Assembly: GCA_030674185.1 (NCBI GenBank)
Contig: CM060314.1
Coordinates: 24,026,340-24,090,339, forward strand
From: Monoplex corrugatus
Taxonomy: Eukaryota > Mollusca > Gastropoda > Littorinimorpha > Ranellidae
DNA length: 64,000 nucleotides
Direction of reading: 5' to 3'
The stretch's first letter is position 1. Every line of letters begins with the position of its first letter. Both the position numbers and the translations under genes were made by a program. The notes under the pieces were generated by a model that saw nothing but the letters and a program-made list of their open reading frames with translations, was not told the origin of the DNA and searched no databases. This document shows, piece after piece, positions 48,901-57,542 of the stretch.

Positions 48901-51094
48901 TTTAGCAGTGCCAAATGCTGTGCCTGTAGCCCCAAATCCAGTTGAACCACCAAAGCCACCAAATCCTGGAAAAAAACATTTTCTGTTATACAGCTAAGTT
49001 AATCTTATAACTAGTATCTAGTGTTTATTTGTAATCTTACGCTTGACAAAGACCAGTTGGCCAAAAATTTGCACCTGTCTTGTTTTGTTGTATTATATAT
49101 GCGTTCATATTCTTCTTTCGTGTTTTTTCTGGTTACTTTTAGTATTACTGTAGTAAAACTATAAGTATAACAATAGAACTGTCTTAATTTTCCTTTTACT
49201 AGTTAGTAGTTTAATTAAGTAATCAAATAATGCGCAAAGTAAATGTTTAATCCAAGTTCAATATTACCCTACTAAAGAACTTCAACATAACTACATCAAC
49301 TAACAACTTGATATTTATGACTGACCTTGACACTTTAAATGAATGACACAATACTGAAATAAGGTGTTATGACTGTAGCTGGGTTAATCCAAGTGAAAAC
49401 TTGTTTTAATTTTACTGTAGAGCATATGGCGAGATGCTTTATGCTTTTTCTTTTCTTTCTCTTTTAGCATTCCATTTTTTCATACGACTCATGCATGTTG
49501 TTCTGCCCACATTCTGTAGGAAGTAGGTTGCCTCAGTCTGCATACTCCATCTTCAATGGGTGTGCATGCTGGATACTTGTTTCTGTAAGCCACCTGACAC
49601 CGAGATGACATACAGGATCTTTTCTGTGCATATTACATACTTTGTACGTATGTACATATGTACATGTATAAACACATGAACTATGATGAAGGGGTTTAGG
49701 CATTGGCAGGTCTGTACACATGTTGACCAGACAGAACACAAAAATTACCAGCCAGGTGGAGGTTATGTAGGCAGATTGAACCCAGGACCTGACAAATGGA
49801 ATTTTGACATTTACCCATTTGATTGCTGCATCCTTCAAATAAAAAGCATATTTATCCAAACATACAAAACTACAAGCACAAAATATACGATCAAAGGAAA
49901 ATCTTCATTGCACAAAAAACCTGATCAAAGGAAATTCTTTAATCATTTTAATACCACCTTGTAGTTGTATAACTCTGCAAGGTTTACGCTTTTATTTTAT
50001 GACATGAGCAACCTATCTTTCCTCTCTCCCCCCTTTCTTTTTGTCTTTCTGTCCAACAATGATTTCCCCTTTCTATGTGCCCAACCTTTCATACTGTTTC
50101 ATAGTAGGCCTACTTATTCCCCTCTTGTCCTCCTCACAGTTTGTGTTTTGTGCCCTTGGGTTTTTGTCACTGCAGGTGAATTATTTGGTGAATGATGGGA
50201 TGGCATGCTTTGATTTGATTTGTATATCAAGATTTGGCAACATAATAAAAAATTATTATTATTATTACTATTGCAAGCATAGGCCTACAGCTTAAGAGTT
50301 AATGGCAGTTAAGAAATGGCAGTCTGAAAAGACATGGATAATCCTCTTAGATCAATATTATCAAAGTACTTGGGGGAAAAATGAATGTGGAAATAAAATT
50401 TGACTTTCATTATTATTGAAAATAACCAAACCTGATTGAAAGTATGAAACATTCTGATTCTCAGATTCTGTAGTCATGATTCCGTAACAATAAAAACTCA
50501 AAAACGATAAAGTAGACCTAGGGCCTAGCCAATGCTCATAATCAAACACAGCTGAGGCCAGTTTCAGCCAGTTTCGTATTTTTGGGTAATACACTATTCT
50601 TAGTTTAGGTTAGATCATAATATGTAGGCCCAATACTTTATTAGACAATAAAATACGAGACATAAATAAAAAAGGCTAGATATGAAATGCAGACAATACC
50701 TGTTGTTGATCCAAGCCCTCCAAAACCTGTAGTGGCACCGAAAGTGGGAGCAGACGTCGTGGCTGTGGTGGTTCCAAACCCAAATCCGCCAGTACTTGCT
50801 GGTGTAGCTCCAAAGTTGAAACTGAAACCGGTTGAAGGCGCCGAAGTGGTTGCTGTTGCACCGAATGGTAGCCCTGTGCTCGCTGTTGTCGCAGCTGGTC
50901 CGCCAAAGGAAAATCCAGTTGAAGGCTGAGATGTTGCTGTTGCCCCACCAAAACCAAATCCTCCTGTAGTGCCAGTTTCCTGTGGTACCAAGACCAGTGC
51001 CAAAGCCACCAAAGCCAGTTGAAGCTGCGGTTGTTGTAGCCGTGCCGCCAAACAGCGGAGCCTGCGATGTTGTACTTCCGAAACTGAACGCCAT
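31976..51094 (-). CDS. NUP54: NUP54, FG nucleoporin of the central pore channel
   Basis: Nup54 pairs with Nup62 and Nup58 to form the coiled-coil channel of the nuclear pore; its FG repeats bind transport receptors (family knowledge). Ten coding exons, in transcript order: 51094-50700, 48965-48885, 48512-48277, 39255-39071, 38188-37989, 36785-36637, 35622-35515, 35127-35008, 33397-33287, 32089-31976. All introns are GT/AG and all phases agree, giving about 565 residues against about 507 in human. Residues 1-160 hold FG/GFGG/FSFG repeats, 160-175 a glutamine-rich run, 185-237 the conserved block (GDERDAVIARWNQLQA, GTGKGYF, NPFCRFK), 238-366 the alpha/beta region, and 416-565 coiled coil (VIVKQEICRKLGYAVQVEEE; LNELMSQIRMQ; LKQQQEGLQHLINVIKED). 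The stop is TGA at 31978-31976. Exon 1 contains a single-base frameshift (see finding). Confidence 0.96.
32205..32325 (+). mobile_element. SINE family 1 fragment
   Basis: Shares GGGAAGACCG-CACCACA and AGTCTCATCCA with the copies at 34085-34290 and 57000-57225, but the tRNA head is missing. In the last NUP54 intron. Confidence 0.55.
33204..33263. repeat. (CA)n microsatellite next to NUP54 exon 9 donor
   Basis: About 30 CA units, 24-83 bp downstream of the exon 9 splice donor on the minus strand (read there as GT repeats). Confidence 0.97.
33287..33397 (-). CDS. NUP54: NUP54 coding exon 9
   Basis: 111 bp. Encodes GRLNELMSQIRMQTQVGFGR, then DEPTYQMDANMQAEIKQ. Acceptor TTTCAG, donor GTGAGA. A (CA)n run begins 24 bp into the downstream intron. 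Confidence 0.95.
33821..33908. repeat. 44-bp perfect tandem duplication
   Basis: GCAATGATGATGCAAGATGA and the following 24 bases occur at 33821 and again at 33865, identically. Confidence 0.95.
34085..34290 (+). mobile_element. SINE family 1, tRNA-derived head
   Basis: TTTGGTGTAGTGGTTAGCAC (A box) and GTGGGTTTGAATCC (B box), followed by a body containing GCTGAGCAAGCCATGGG and ACCACACAGTCTCATCC. In the NUP54 intron between coding exons 8 and 9. The minus-strand sister is at 57000-57225. Confidence 0.7.
34470..34862 (-). pseudogene. Old relic of the RLE-type LINE (zinc-knuckle region)
   Basis: Aligns base by base with 23165-23580 of the intact element (for example GTACCTTCCTTGGG and GTTGACTTTGCTGGACTGC), but the reading frame is broken many times. 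It covers the region just before and including the zinc knuckle. Shows the family has been present a long time. Confidence 0.8.
35008..35127 (-). CDS. NUP54: NUP54 coding exon 8
   Basis: 120 bp. Encodes VIVKQEICRKLGYAVQVEEE, then MLKVHLEHQHVELNHPTQFK. Acceptor ACACAG, donor GTGAGC. Confidence 0.95.
35515..35622 (-). CDS. NUP54: NUP54 coding exon 7
   Basis: 108 bp. Encodes VIAGDLSQLQTQHSQTLAKL and DDYKRKHLELSHRLLK, coiled coil. Acceptor TGACAG, donor GTATCA. Confidence 0.93.
36455..36590. repeat. C-run, (CA)n and (CG)n low-complexity tract
   Basis: A run of Cs then CA-rich DNA with an alternating CGCGCGCGTGCGC core near 36562, a Z-DNA-prone composition. In the NUP54 intron next to exon 6. 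Confidence 0.9.
36637..36785 (-). CDS. NUP54: NUP54 coding exon 6
   Basis: 149 bp. Encodes LDPLLWRQAKLDNPDPDN, then LVPVAMVGFRELQQRLRHQE and the start of the coiled coil. Acceptor GTTCAG, donor GTAAGT. Confidence 0.95.
37989..38188 (-). CDS. NUP54: NUP54 coding exon 5
   Basis: 200 bp. Encodes TELVIYVLERPPQGPAKRIA, then ELCAFLQQQVQWTQLMSQL and TPEQIKEYLDTPPA. Acceptor TTGCAG, donor GTGTGT. Confidence 0.94.
39071..39255 (-). CDS. NUP54: NUP54 coding exon 4
   Basis: 185 bp. Encodes AVGYSAIPKGRSEEGLVALV, then LKKKQEEVAAAQQQVVD and NLSICVEGMRPVPED. The intron before it is 9.0 kb and holds two Tc1 elements. Acceptor TGCCAG, donor GTAAGG. Confidence 0.93.
40190..40430 (+). mobile_element. SINE family 2, tRNA-derived head
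   Basis: A tRNA-like start (GGCAGAATGGTTCAGACG; AAGGTTCCAGTTCC) is followed by GATCCCATGGCAGTTGAAA and CAGCTGCCCTGGCATAAAA. Same family as the minus-strand copy at 13535-13775. Confidence 0.65.
40774..40832. other. Two adjacent GC-rich perfect hairpins
   Basis: CCAGGGGGCC-CACAT-AGGCCCCCTGG (10-bp stem) is followed by CTGGGGGC-GTT-GCCCCCAG (8-bp stem). It lies 210 bp from Tc1 copy B. No terminator role is implied in this eukaryote; origin unknown. Confidence 0.85.
41040..42651 (-). mobile_element. Tc1-like transposon, copy B (1612 bp)
   Basis: TA at 41038-41039 and 42652-42653. The imperfect 24-bp inverted termini share ATTTAAGGGCCA. Near-identical to copy A in the transposase and right flank, and retains the ~170 bp that copy A lost. 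It lies in the 9-kb NUP54 intron 3, same strand as NUP54. Confidence 0.9.
41262..42289 (-). pseudogene. Tc1-like transposase (DD34E), copy B, one frameshift
   Basis: Starts MLARRRMTDEQRGRALALLD, with HTH and GRPR-type DNA-binding region and FSDESRFT. It then loses one base near 41690: GAGCGTGG where copy A has GAGCCGTGG. It continues in the next frame through IFQDDNAPAH and SPDLNPIEHLWD to ARGGHTRY. No other damage seen. The lesion is a single base in a two-base run. Confidence 0.92.
45243..45404 (+). other. Possible exon or pseudo-exon of unknown origin
   Basis: After a TTTCCAG acceptor at 45242, a frame reads VLKSEGGETLVKFVRDSS and GHCSFPDIDDIA, then TGA, and continues in the same frame VANDNLSILQPLTINQHGHH to a TAA. 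It looks protein-like across the stop, so possibly a decayed transposon or gene tail. Not recognised. Confidence 0.3.
45592..47224 (+). mobile_element. Intact Tc1-like transposon, second family (1633 bp)
   Basis: TA target at 45590-45591 and 47225-47226. The 28-bp inverted termini (CTACGCACAAAAAGTTAAGG then ATCACT) are identical over 26 bases, with two mismatches in the outermost bases of the left end. One uninterrupted transposase frame is inside. It lies in NUP54 intron 3, antisense to NUP54. Confidence 0.95.
45954..46982 (+). CDS. Tc1-like transposase, DD34E, apparently intact
   Basis: 342 codons. The ATG at 45954 was chosen because it follows a TTTATAAG box (45909) and opens directly into the DNA-binding domain (MPPRRKLSEFERGRAVAWFQ). 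Order: paired-type HTH (VPKREVARRLQVSISVIVRL), GRPKK hook near residue 60, second HTH (NISQQTIRNRLHGFNLRSRR), catalytic FSDESRFTMNHND, GGGSVMVWGAF, YQDDNARPHRAR and SPDLNPIENLWDEL, with 34 residues between the second Asp and the Glu. It ends SHGGYTHY. Cut-and-paste transposition at TA sites (family knowledge). The frame also stays open upstream to an earlier ATG at 45846, which is less likely. Confidence 0.94.
   Translation: MPPRRKLSEFERGRAVAWFQDGVPKREVARRLQVSISVIVRLIQRFTATGRVHERRRSGRPKKTNPREDRLIERQALQTRTASSSIIRRQLRVATDINISQQTIRNRLHGFNLRSRRPAVRPRLTPAHRAARRAFCRRHVRWTHQQWSQVLFSDESRFTMNHNDGRLRVWRRPGQRFIDTTVQEKVAFGGGSVMVWGAFSLHHRTPLYHLQGNLTGLRYRDEILRPLAVPTLQQMGPTAVYQDDNARPHRARVVNDFLQQSGVNRMEWPACSPDLNPIENLWDELDRKVRSNHPPPRDAQHLYQMLQAEWQALPQRIFTNLVNSMRTRCVECQNSHGGYTHY
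47224..47282. repeat. 36-bp tandem repeat at Tc1 right flank
   Basis: GTATGTATCACTGTGTGACA... occurs at 47224 and 47260. The linking TGCATTTCCACTTG is also found just left of the element (about 45577-45590), so the Tc1 entered a short pre-existing tandem repeat. Confidence 0.8.
48040..48140. repeat. (GA)n/(CA)n/(TA)n microsatellite
   Basis: AGAGAGAGAGATACACACAC, then TA-rich runs. A tract of similar type, CA-rich, occurs at 48575-48640 and 48720-48770. Confidence 0.95.
48277..48512 (-). CDS. NUP54: NUP54 coding exon 3
   Basis: 236 bp. A Gln-rich stretch (QQPQQQQQQQQVQQ) is followed by the conserved GDERDAVIARWNQLQACWGT and GKGYFSQNG, then DNPFCRFK. Acceptor TTTTAG, donor GTAATT. Confidence 0.95.
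48885..48965 (-). CDS. NUP54: NUP54 coding exon 2
   Basis: 81 bp. Encodes GFGGFGGSTGFGATGTAFG and TAKPPFPS. Acceptor TTCCAG, donor GTGATT. Confidence 0.92.
49025..49175 (-). repeat. Copy of the CTTGACAAAGACC repeat (single arm)
   Basis: Contains CGCTTGACAAAGACCAGTTG then GCCAAAAATTTGCACCTG. Same repeat as the two arms at 54559-54930. In NUP54 intron 1. Confidence 0.7.
49180..50690. other. Rest of NUP54 intron 1, no feature recognised
   Basis: AT-rich. A possible SINE-like segment at 49500-49800 contains GAACCCAGGACCTGAC (inverted B-box-like). Nothing coding. Confidence 0.4.
50700..51094 (-). CDS. NUP54: NUP54 coding exon 1 (FG repeats), one extra base
   Basis: Starts MAFSFGSTTSQAPLFGG. After ...GLGTTG the frame shifts by one; the correct continuation is TGTTGGFGFGGATATSQPST, then FSFGG, LPFGA, FNFGA and GFGFG repeats, ending FGGLGSTT. 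The extra base lies in the run TTT at 50976-50978 (plus strand). Donor AG|GTATTG. Same-start N-terminus as vertebrate NUP54 (MAF-FG). Confidence 0.9.
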
Positions 51095-51456
51095 GTTATT
51101 TCAAGTCGTATGAGCCTGTGAGAGTTCTTTCCCCTTATACACATTGACCTGTAGTGGGTGATGCTGGGATAGGAGTGGCATTGGTTTTCTCCGTGTTATT
51201 CCGAGCAACGATTTCTCATTATACGAGTTTGTACAAATTCTGTACAGGCATGATGTTGCTACAGACTGTCTACCCTGTCTTGGTGGGTCTGCATGCCGAG
51301 TTTTTAATTTGTTTTTGTAAACCACATGGCTTACAGGATCGTTAACGTGTGCATTCCATGTTATATACACAAATGTGACAATTTAATGTGATTCTGATGC
51401 TAACAATTATGTTGACCTGGAATATAGAAAAAAAGAAAAACACTAGGCGCTACCTA

Positions 51457-51540
51457 AGCAGATTCGAACTTGGACCTTTCGATTGAAAAGTCCGACGTCC
51501 TAAACAGTTCGTTAAATCTTGTACAAAATGCAGTGGCAAC
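51457..51540 (-). mobile_element. tRNA-like SINE head
   Basis: The minus strand reads GTCGGACTTTTCAATCGAAA then GGTCCAAGTTCGAATCTG, like an anticodon arm plus B box of a tRNA with decayed stems. About 360 bp upstream of the NUP54 start. Confidence 0.45.
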
Positions 51541-51644
51541 CAATAACCGGGGTATGTGCCTTAACTACGTGCTTGAAACCTCAGTCCAACCCACTCCCAT
51601 CCCCATCCACCCCCAGACTTCTCTGTCTACTACCCTGCCATTCT

Positions 51645-51735
51645 TACACACACAATATATGCACACACACGCGCGCGCGCACACACACACGCACAAAAAA
51701 CGCACCACGCGCACGCACACACACACACACAGAGG
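51645..51735. repeat. (CA)n/(CG)n microsatellite
   Basis: CACACA and CGCGCG alternation upstream of NUP54. Confidence 0.95.
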
Positions 51736-51879
51736 TTGAGCAGATGACGTTTCTTTAAGCAGACGGACAAGTTCCTCCTGAGAACACGTGGATGTACCCA
51801 GCTCCAACTATGAGTCACTTATTGTATTATGATACCATTGTGCTTCAGATCCATTCCCACTTATCACAATTTGCCCCCC

Positions 51880-52130
51880 CTGCTGAAATAATAATAATAT
51901 TTATATAGCGCAAAATCTTGATAAAATCAAATCTAAGCGCTGAACAGACACAAACGTACGCACGCACACACATGCACGCGCGCGCGCGCTGCCGCTGCAC
52001 ATGAATGGGGAGAAAGAATAAAAGCAATGGAAAATTACAGAGCATATTATATACAATTATATATTACAGTGTGATTCCCCTCCGAGTGGAGACAGGCTGC
52101 AGAGGGGGTTGAGTGAGGTACTCCTCACAA
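51880..52130 (-). mobile_element. 3'-end fragment of a CR1/L2-type LINE
   Basis: Matches the 3' end at 62880-63180: TTATATAGCGCAAAATCTTG, a CA-rich stretch, TGGGGAGAAAGAATAAAAGC, and GATTCCCCTCCGAG-GGAGACAGGCTGC. No coding part retained. Confidence 0.75.
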
Positions 52131-54180
52131 CCCAGAACCACTCAACCAGAACCAATCTCCCATCGAAAATTTCCACAAAGGTTCCTGGTCGGAAGAACAT
52201 CAAGGACTTGAAACGACGCCAGAAATCCTAAATGAAATATCACTACAAATTACCCGTCATCTTCCAACTCTTCAAAAGGAACAACACATCCTATTGCAGA
52301 AAGAAGTCTTAAGGAAGAGATGAATACCCATGACTGTGCTGGACCGAGCCATCAAGCCGTGCTTATACGTGACAGACAACCAATGGTATCTTATACCACC
52401 ACGACAGAAGACAACTGATGTAGATTAACCCTCCTCACTGAACACTGGTCAGATGGACCGATGACTGTTTGATGCAGACCAAGACACCGGAATGACGACC
52501 GTAACACCATCAGCCACAACCACAGCACCAAACGGAGACCATGCGATGACATGACCGCAATCCATAAACTCTGATTCATCACACCCATGGACACTTGAGA
52601 AGCTGGATACACTGTGAGATGACCCAACAGAATGGACCAATAGACTAAAAATGACAATTATCAGCAATTCAATATTACATAAACATACCCTTCCATGTAC
52701 ATGTACACAATGATAATCCACTACACATGTAAGTGTAATTATGAAAAATGGATTATTTTTAAGTTACAGTCAGATCATAGGAAACACATGCAAAGAAGGA
52801 TTGCAAAAGTGTTTGATTCTGTATCAGCACACACTTAGATACCAAAAGAAATAAACGTAATGTCTCATGATCCTGTGCAAAGTTTTGTTGTTTTGTTTTT
52901 TTCTCTAGAGACAGGGCGGCATGGTTGATGCTTATTACAATGCTCGTCAACACTAATAAAAACATGATACCCTTTTGTAAGCCCAGTCCTGTCATAACAT
53001 ATACCACTACTACTATTGCTACACACCACCACCAACCTGACTCTCCAATCGCTGTATTTATCTAACATGGGACTGAAAGACCAACGAGCAGGTTCTGATC
53101 TGATCAACAAGCAGATTTTTCCAAGGCATTGTCCGGTGCACTTCAAATTGTTTAACAGTTGGGTTTTTGAACGAACTGTCGGTAGGCAACTTATTTCGTT
53201 TTGCTATTACCTAATACGATCCATCAACAACAAAGAATGGATGCACTTTTCCATTTTCTTCCTTACTATCACAGGGGCCCCTCTTGGGGGAAAAGTATTC
53301 AGACCGAATGATAGACGGGTAAATAAGGTTTGTGTAATGGAGATCACGCCATCATATGATTCAACTCGATATTTTCCACTCAAACAGGATCTAACGCTCA
53401 CATGGTTCTTATCCAACTTTAGTGGGCAAAGAGGGTAGATTATCTAGAATACCAACATGTCTCTGTGAACACAAACATGTCTCAGCAAATACCAACGTTC
53501 AAGCAAATTTACAGAAAGCTGAATAACAACCATGGCTGCTAGGCCAAGATCACTAAGTTACCCACTTGTCAATGTCCGATTTGATGGATGAAGGACAGCT
53601 GAAGGACAAGTGGGAATGTTTGTGACAGAAACAAAGCTCGGTAAATAGAATCGCACTGTATAAAGTTCAGTCAGTCACTAGGGGTATGCAGTCAGCACTC
53701 AATCAGCCACTGGGTCCGTGGGCAAGAGCGAGTGGCGGCTAGAGAAGTCTAATATCCAACCTGTCTCATAGGTATGTGACCCACGTTTCATTAGGGTTAG
53801 GGTAGGTATAGAAGTAGGTAGTACGTTTTATTTTCCATGAAGCAAAGAGAGGGAATGGAGTAGGACATATGGAAGTGTTCAGCATTCTAAGGATATGTAA
53901 GCTAGTAAAGGTTTGTAGTGCGTCTTAGGGTTTTAGGACTATTAGGACCCAAAGCAGTCAGAATGGTGCATCACATTTTCTGCTGAAGCTGGTTAATTGA
54001 ATAAATGCGTTGTAGTTATTAGTCTGTGTGGACTGCTTATGAGAATCATGTCTAGTGTGGTTAGTGCATTTCTTCTCGTCACTCTCCTTCCTTGTTGTGT
54101 GCTCGATTTCTAAGCAGAGAACCACTCCCTTATAAACGTCCACAAATTTCTTCTTGAGACATTACCATGCTTGCAAAGCA
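52130..54180. other. Intergenic stretch, no gene seen
   Basis: No conserved coding block, tRNA or long repeat identified. Short frames present are not supported by any motif. Confidence 0.4.
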
Positions 54181-54185
54181 AGAAA

Positions 54186-54304
54186 TTAACCCAATGACTA
54201 TTCCAGCCTGTCCAACTTCCTGCAGGAAACTGGTGGATATAGTAAGGGAGGCAAAAGGTCAAGTTTTTGCAGTTGGTGGATAGGGTGCAGGATTCAAAGA
54301 TTAA
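54186..54304 (-). mobile_element. 119-bp piggyBac-type MITE, sister of 27660-27780
   Basis: TTAA at 54186 and 54301. The reverse complement reads CTTTGAATCCTGCACCCTAT then CCACCAACTGCAAAAACTT, collinear with the 27660 copy. Confidence 0.7.
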
Positions 54305-54454
54305 TCCATGCCAATACTCACCTAGTCTGGAAAAGTTTGAGGCGGGGACGTCCTGTAAGGATCGGTTTGGACCTATCTCTGAACGTGCTCATGATGCTGT
54401 GGATGACTTCCTCAACCTTCAGTGAAGATTTCGTCAGGCTGTGGGAGACGAGAC

Positions 54455-55635
54455 GTCAGACAACTTTTCTGTGTTAAAACGCTTTAAACAGTTTTTCTTT
54501 CAAGACGTATGATTTTGTGTATTAGAATGTTAAGCTGTTCTTTCAAGATTTAAACACTTCTGTAACCAGGAAAATACGAAAATGGATTCAGAACGCGTAT
54601 TTAATTAATACCAGACAAGGCAGGCGCAAATTTTCGGCCAACTGGCCTTTGTCAAGTGTAAATGTAAGATCACAAGCACTAAATAAAAAACTTAGGATAA
54701 AAAGACAAACTTCCCTGCTGCTTTTTCCCTATGTTTAGTCTTCTCCCACTGGACGAAGCAGCAGTGAAGTTTGTCTTTCTCTTAATCTCTTAATTTGTTT
54801 ATTTGGTGTGTGTTTGTTTGTGGTCTTACATTCACGCTTGACAAAGACCAGTTGGCCGAAAATTTGCGCCTGTCTTGTCTGGTTGTATTAAATACGCGTT
54901 CTGACTACTTTCGTGTTTTTCTGGTGTCTGTTTGCTTGAACGCGGGCAGTCGCACTTTTCGTATTACATTTTTCTGTGTTAGGACTTGCACACGTTCTTC
55001 TTGCAAGAGTTGACATATTTGTTAAAACCCATAATCATTTCTTTTTACAAGATTTAAGACTTGTTCTGGGTTAAAATCCTTAGGCCTATGGTGTAAAACG
55101 TTCAAACGACATTTTTCAACAATACTGCAGATACTTAACTGTGTTAAAACCAGTTAAACGTTCATATTACGAGACTATACTCTTCCGTGTTAAAATGCGT
55201 GAACATTTTTTCCAACAAGACAAAGATGCTGTTCCTGTTAAAGTCCTTAAACACCTGACAAGACAAGACAGTGTTCTGTGCTAAAATGCTTTAACATCAT
55301 TTTTCTTATAAGCTTAGACATAACCCTCCAAGCAAGGCTTAGGATGCTGTTCTGTCTTAAATGTTTAAACATCGTTTTTCATACAAGTCATCAGATACTC
55401 TGGTGCTAAAAACCCCTTAATAATATTCTTCTTACAAGACTCCAAATACTTTTCTAAGTTAAAACCTTTTAACACCATTTTTCCTACAATGTTCGAGATA
55501 TTTTTCTGTGTTAAACTTAGATATCTAAACATTGTTCTTCTTTCAAAAATTTAGATACTGTCCAGCGTTAAAATCTTTTTACGTTCTCCTTACAAGAATT
55601 TTTAGACACTTTTCTGCGTCTAAACACTTCATCAT
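54455..55635. repeat. Degenerate ~50-bp satellite array
   Basis: About 14 diverged units of the form TTTTCTGTGTTAAAA-n-CTTTAAACAT then TTTTTCTTACAAGAC-TTAGATA, at 54463-54558 and 54970-55635. The two blocks are separated by the inverted repeat at 54559-54930. Unit starts are visible near 55137, 55183, 55231, 55273, 55350, 55400, 55451, 55503, 55559 and 55610. Confidence 0.7.
54559..54930. mobile_element. ~370-bp inverted repeat (foldback), possibly Penelope-derived
   Basis: The left arm 54559-54731 matches the reverse complement of the right arm 54757-54930, including GCGCAAATTTTCGGCCAACT / AGTTGGCCGAAAATTTGCGC and GACAAACTTC-CTGCTGCTT. The arms carry CTTGACAAAG-ACCAGTTGGC-CGAAAA, which resembles the conserved motif at Penelope-like element ends. 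It splits the satellite array, implying insertion. Confidence 0.6.
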
Positions 55636-55639
55636 TATC

Positions 55640-56440
55640 ATCGTCGTCTCATCATTGTTACTGATAAGAGATAGTTAAAAAGGAGCGAAAAAGCAAGCAA
55701 CAGAGAAAAATACAAACGCTGACTGCATTTTCCATATTACTTACAAGTACACTGCACATTCCCAACGAGGCAACGAAACGCGAAATGGAACTTGGTGTGG
55801 AGAAGGCAGTTTCTGAACGCATCTCAATACAAGTTTCAGACTCTATGTGTTAGGTTACACATAAAAAATAAACCCACTCCATATGTGTCACCTGGCATAG
55901 ATTATTTTTAAAATGCGTTGTACAATGTGTTTAAATCACTGTTTAGTATGTTAAGTTGCAGAGTACTTACTGGTAAGAAGGTATTCCCCGTGTTGTAAGA
56001 GTTATCAAAAGCATTCTTTCCTTGCAGTGATGAAATTGTTTTAAGTTAAACACAAATACACAATCTACAAAACATGAAATTTCTTCAGTGACAAAATGAA
56101 TATGAAAAAGATACATGAGATGAATAGAAACAAGAAAATAATGTATTACGCTAATTCATAACTGGACTCGTTTACATGCACAGTGTCTTGGTATACCTTT
56201 TTTTCTGCCTTTCTGCACCACTCCTGTGTCAGTTCGTCCACACCGCTTATAGCGGTTCTCCAACACACCTCCAGACCCTCTCAGACTGAGATCAACATGA
56301 GAGTAGGACATGAAGGCCGGCCCACAGAATCTGGGACATTTTTTTCTTGCAATACTATAATAATGAAAATGGGGATAATAGTTCTATTTCGGATTGAGAC
56401 TACTTAACAGCGCTTTACCTTTAAGCTTACTTTTATGACA
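55640..56440. other. Intergenic stretch, nothing recognised
   Basis: AT-rich, no motif-supported frame and no clear repeat. Confidence 0.4.
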
Positions 56441-56459
56441 CATCCTGGCATGGATTTAT

Positions 56460-56880
56460 GACTGGACTCTGAGAAAAACGATTGCAGAAGAATCGAGGCA
56501 GCAGAAATGTGGTTTTATCGGAGACTGCTACATGTCGATTGGACAGAGAGAAGAACTAATGAAAGTTTCCTGGAAGAACCTGATACCACCAGAAAACTAC
56601 TAGCAGACATCAACAAGATAAGACTAAAATACATTGGCCACGTGTCACGCAACAAGAACACCGACCTCATGGCAACCATTTTTCAAGAAAAACAGTGGCA
56701 AAAAGGAAGAAAGGCAGACCCCCAATCTCATACATCGAGAACATAATCAACATCAGTGGCCTAAATATTCAAGCAATGTCCTAGCGGCCTGTAGGGAAAT
56801 GGTAATGTTCAGGTATGCAGCGGCCAACACCGAACCCGGTGACGGCGACAGGTGAGACAGGTAGGACCTGGCATCAACTA
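56460..56880 (+). pseudogene. 3'-end relic of an endonuclease-RT LINE
   Basis: Reads EAAEMWFYRRLLHVDWTERR, then KYIGHVSRNKNTDLMATIF and a frame-shifted WQKGRKA-type tail. The 3' bases GCAGCGGCCAACACCGAAC match 30500 and 32575. Same group as the LINE at 19550-21650. Followed by (GGT)n/(GAT)n at 56925-56990. Confidence 0.75.
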
Positions 56881-56999
56881 GGCCTCTGGATACAGATATC
56901 CACGGTGTTGGTCAGGAAACTTGTGATGGTGGTGGTGGTGGTGGTGGTGATGATGATGATGATGATGATGACGATGATGATGATGATGAAAGTGACCAG

Positions 57000-57225
57000 T
57001 TCATTTATCCTGAATGACACCATCCGTAGAGTGGATGAGACTACACTGTGTGGTCCCGGTCTTCCTAACGAGCCACAGAGCATGGCCAACTCTGCATGGG
57101 AGCCAGTCGGGGTCGAAACCCCCCCCCCCCCCCCCAAAATAATTATTTTGGAATGATAAGGATTCAAACCCACGATTTCCCAGTCAGTAATTTGTTGTGT
57201 TAACTACTTCATGACATAGACTGGT
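57000..57225 (-). mobile_element. SINE family 1 copy with internal G-run
   Basis: On the minus strand: AGTAGTTAACACAACAAATT, GTGGGTTTGAATCC (B box), a run of 18 G, then GGGACCACACAGTG and CTCATCCACTC. Sister of 34085-34290. Confidence 0.7.
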
Positions 57226-57253
57226 GACTTTACTGACGTAGTTGAAAATGTGA

Positions 57254-57301
57254 ATGTGTGACCATCTCTCTGCTCTCTCTCTGTCTCTCTCTCTCTCTTC
57301 T

Positions 57302-57332
<31 letters not shown>

Positions 57333-57365
57333 TCTCTCTCTCTTCTCTCTCTTTCTGTCTCTCTT
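57254..57365. repeat. (CT)n microsatellite
   Basis: TCTCTC with TTC interruptions. Confidence 0.95.
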
Positions 57366-57499
57366 GCTTTGTGTTGTTCATATCTTTCGCGTGTTGTATA
57401 ACGGGCCACAAGGGGTTGAAAAATAACCCATGTGGTTTAAGCATATTTTTAGTCACGGATCTGTTTATAGAACAAAATGTTTGACCGATCACTTTCATT

Positions 57500-57542
<43 letters not shown>

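Noticed and set aside
51134..51139. TATAAG as the NUP54 TATA box
   Set aside because: It lies 40-45 bp from the ATG, which would leave a 5' leader of only about ten bases; not convincing.
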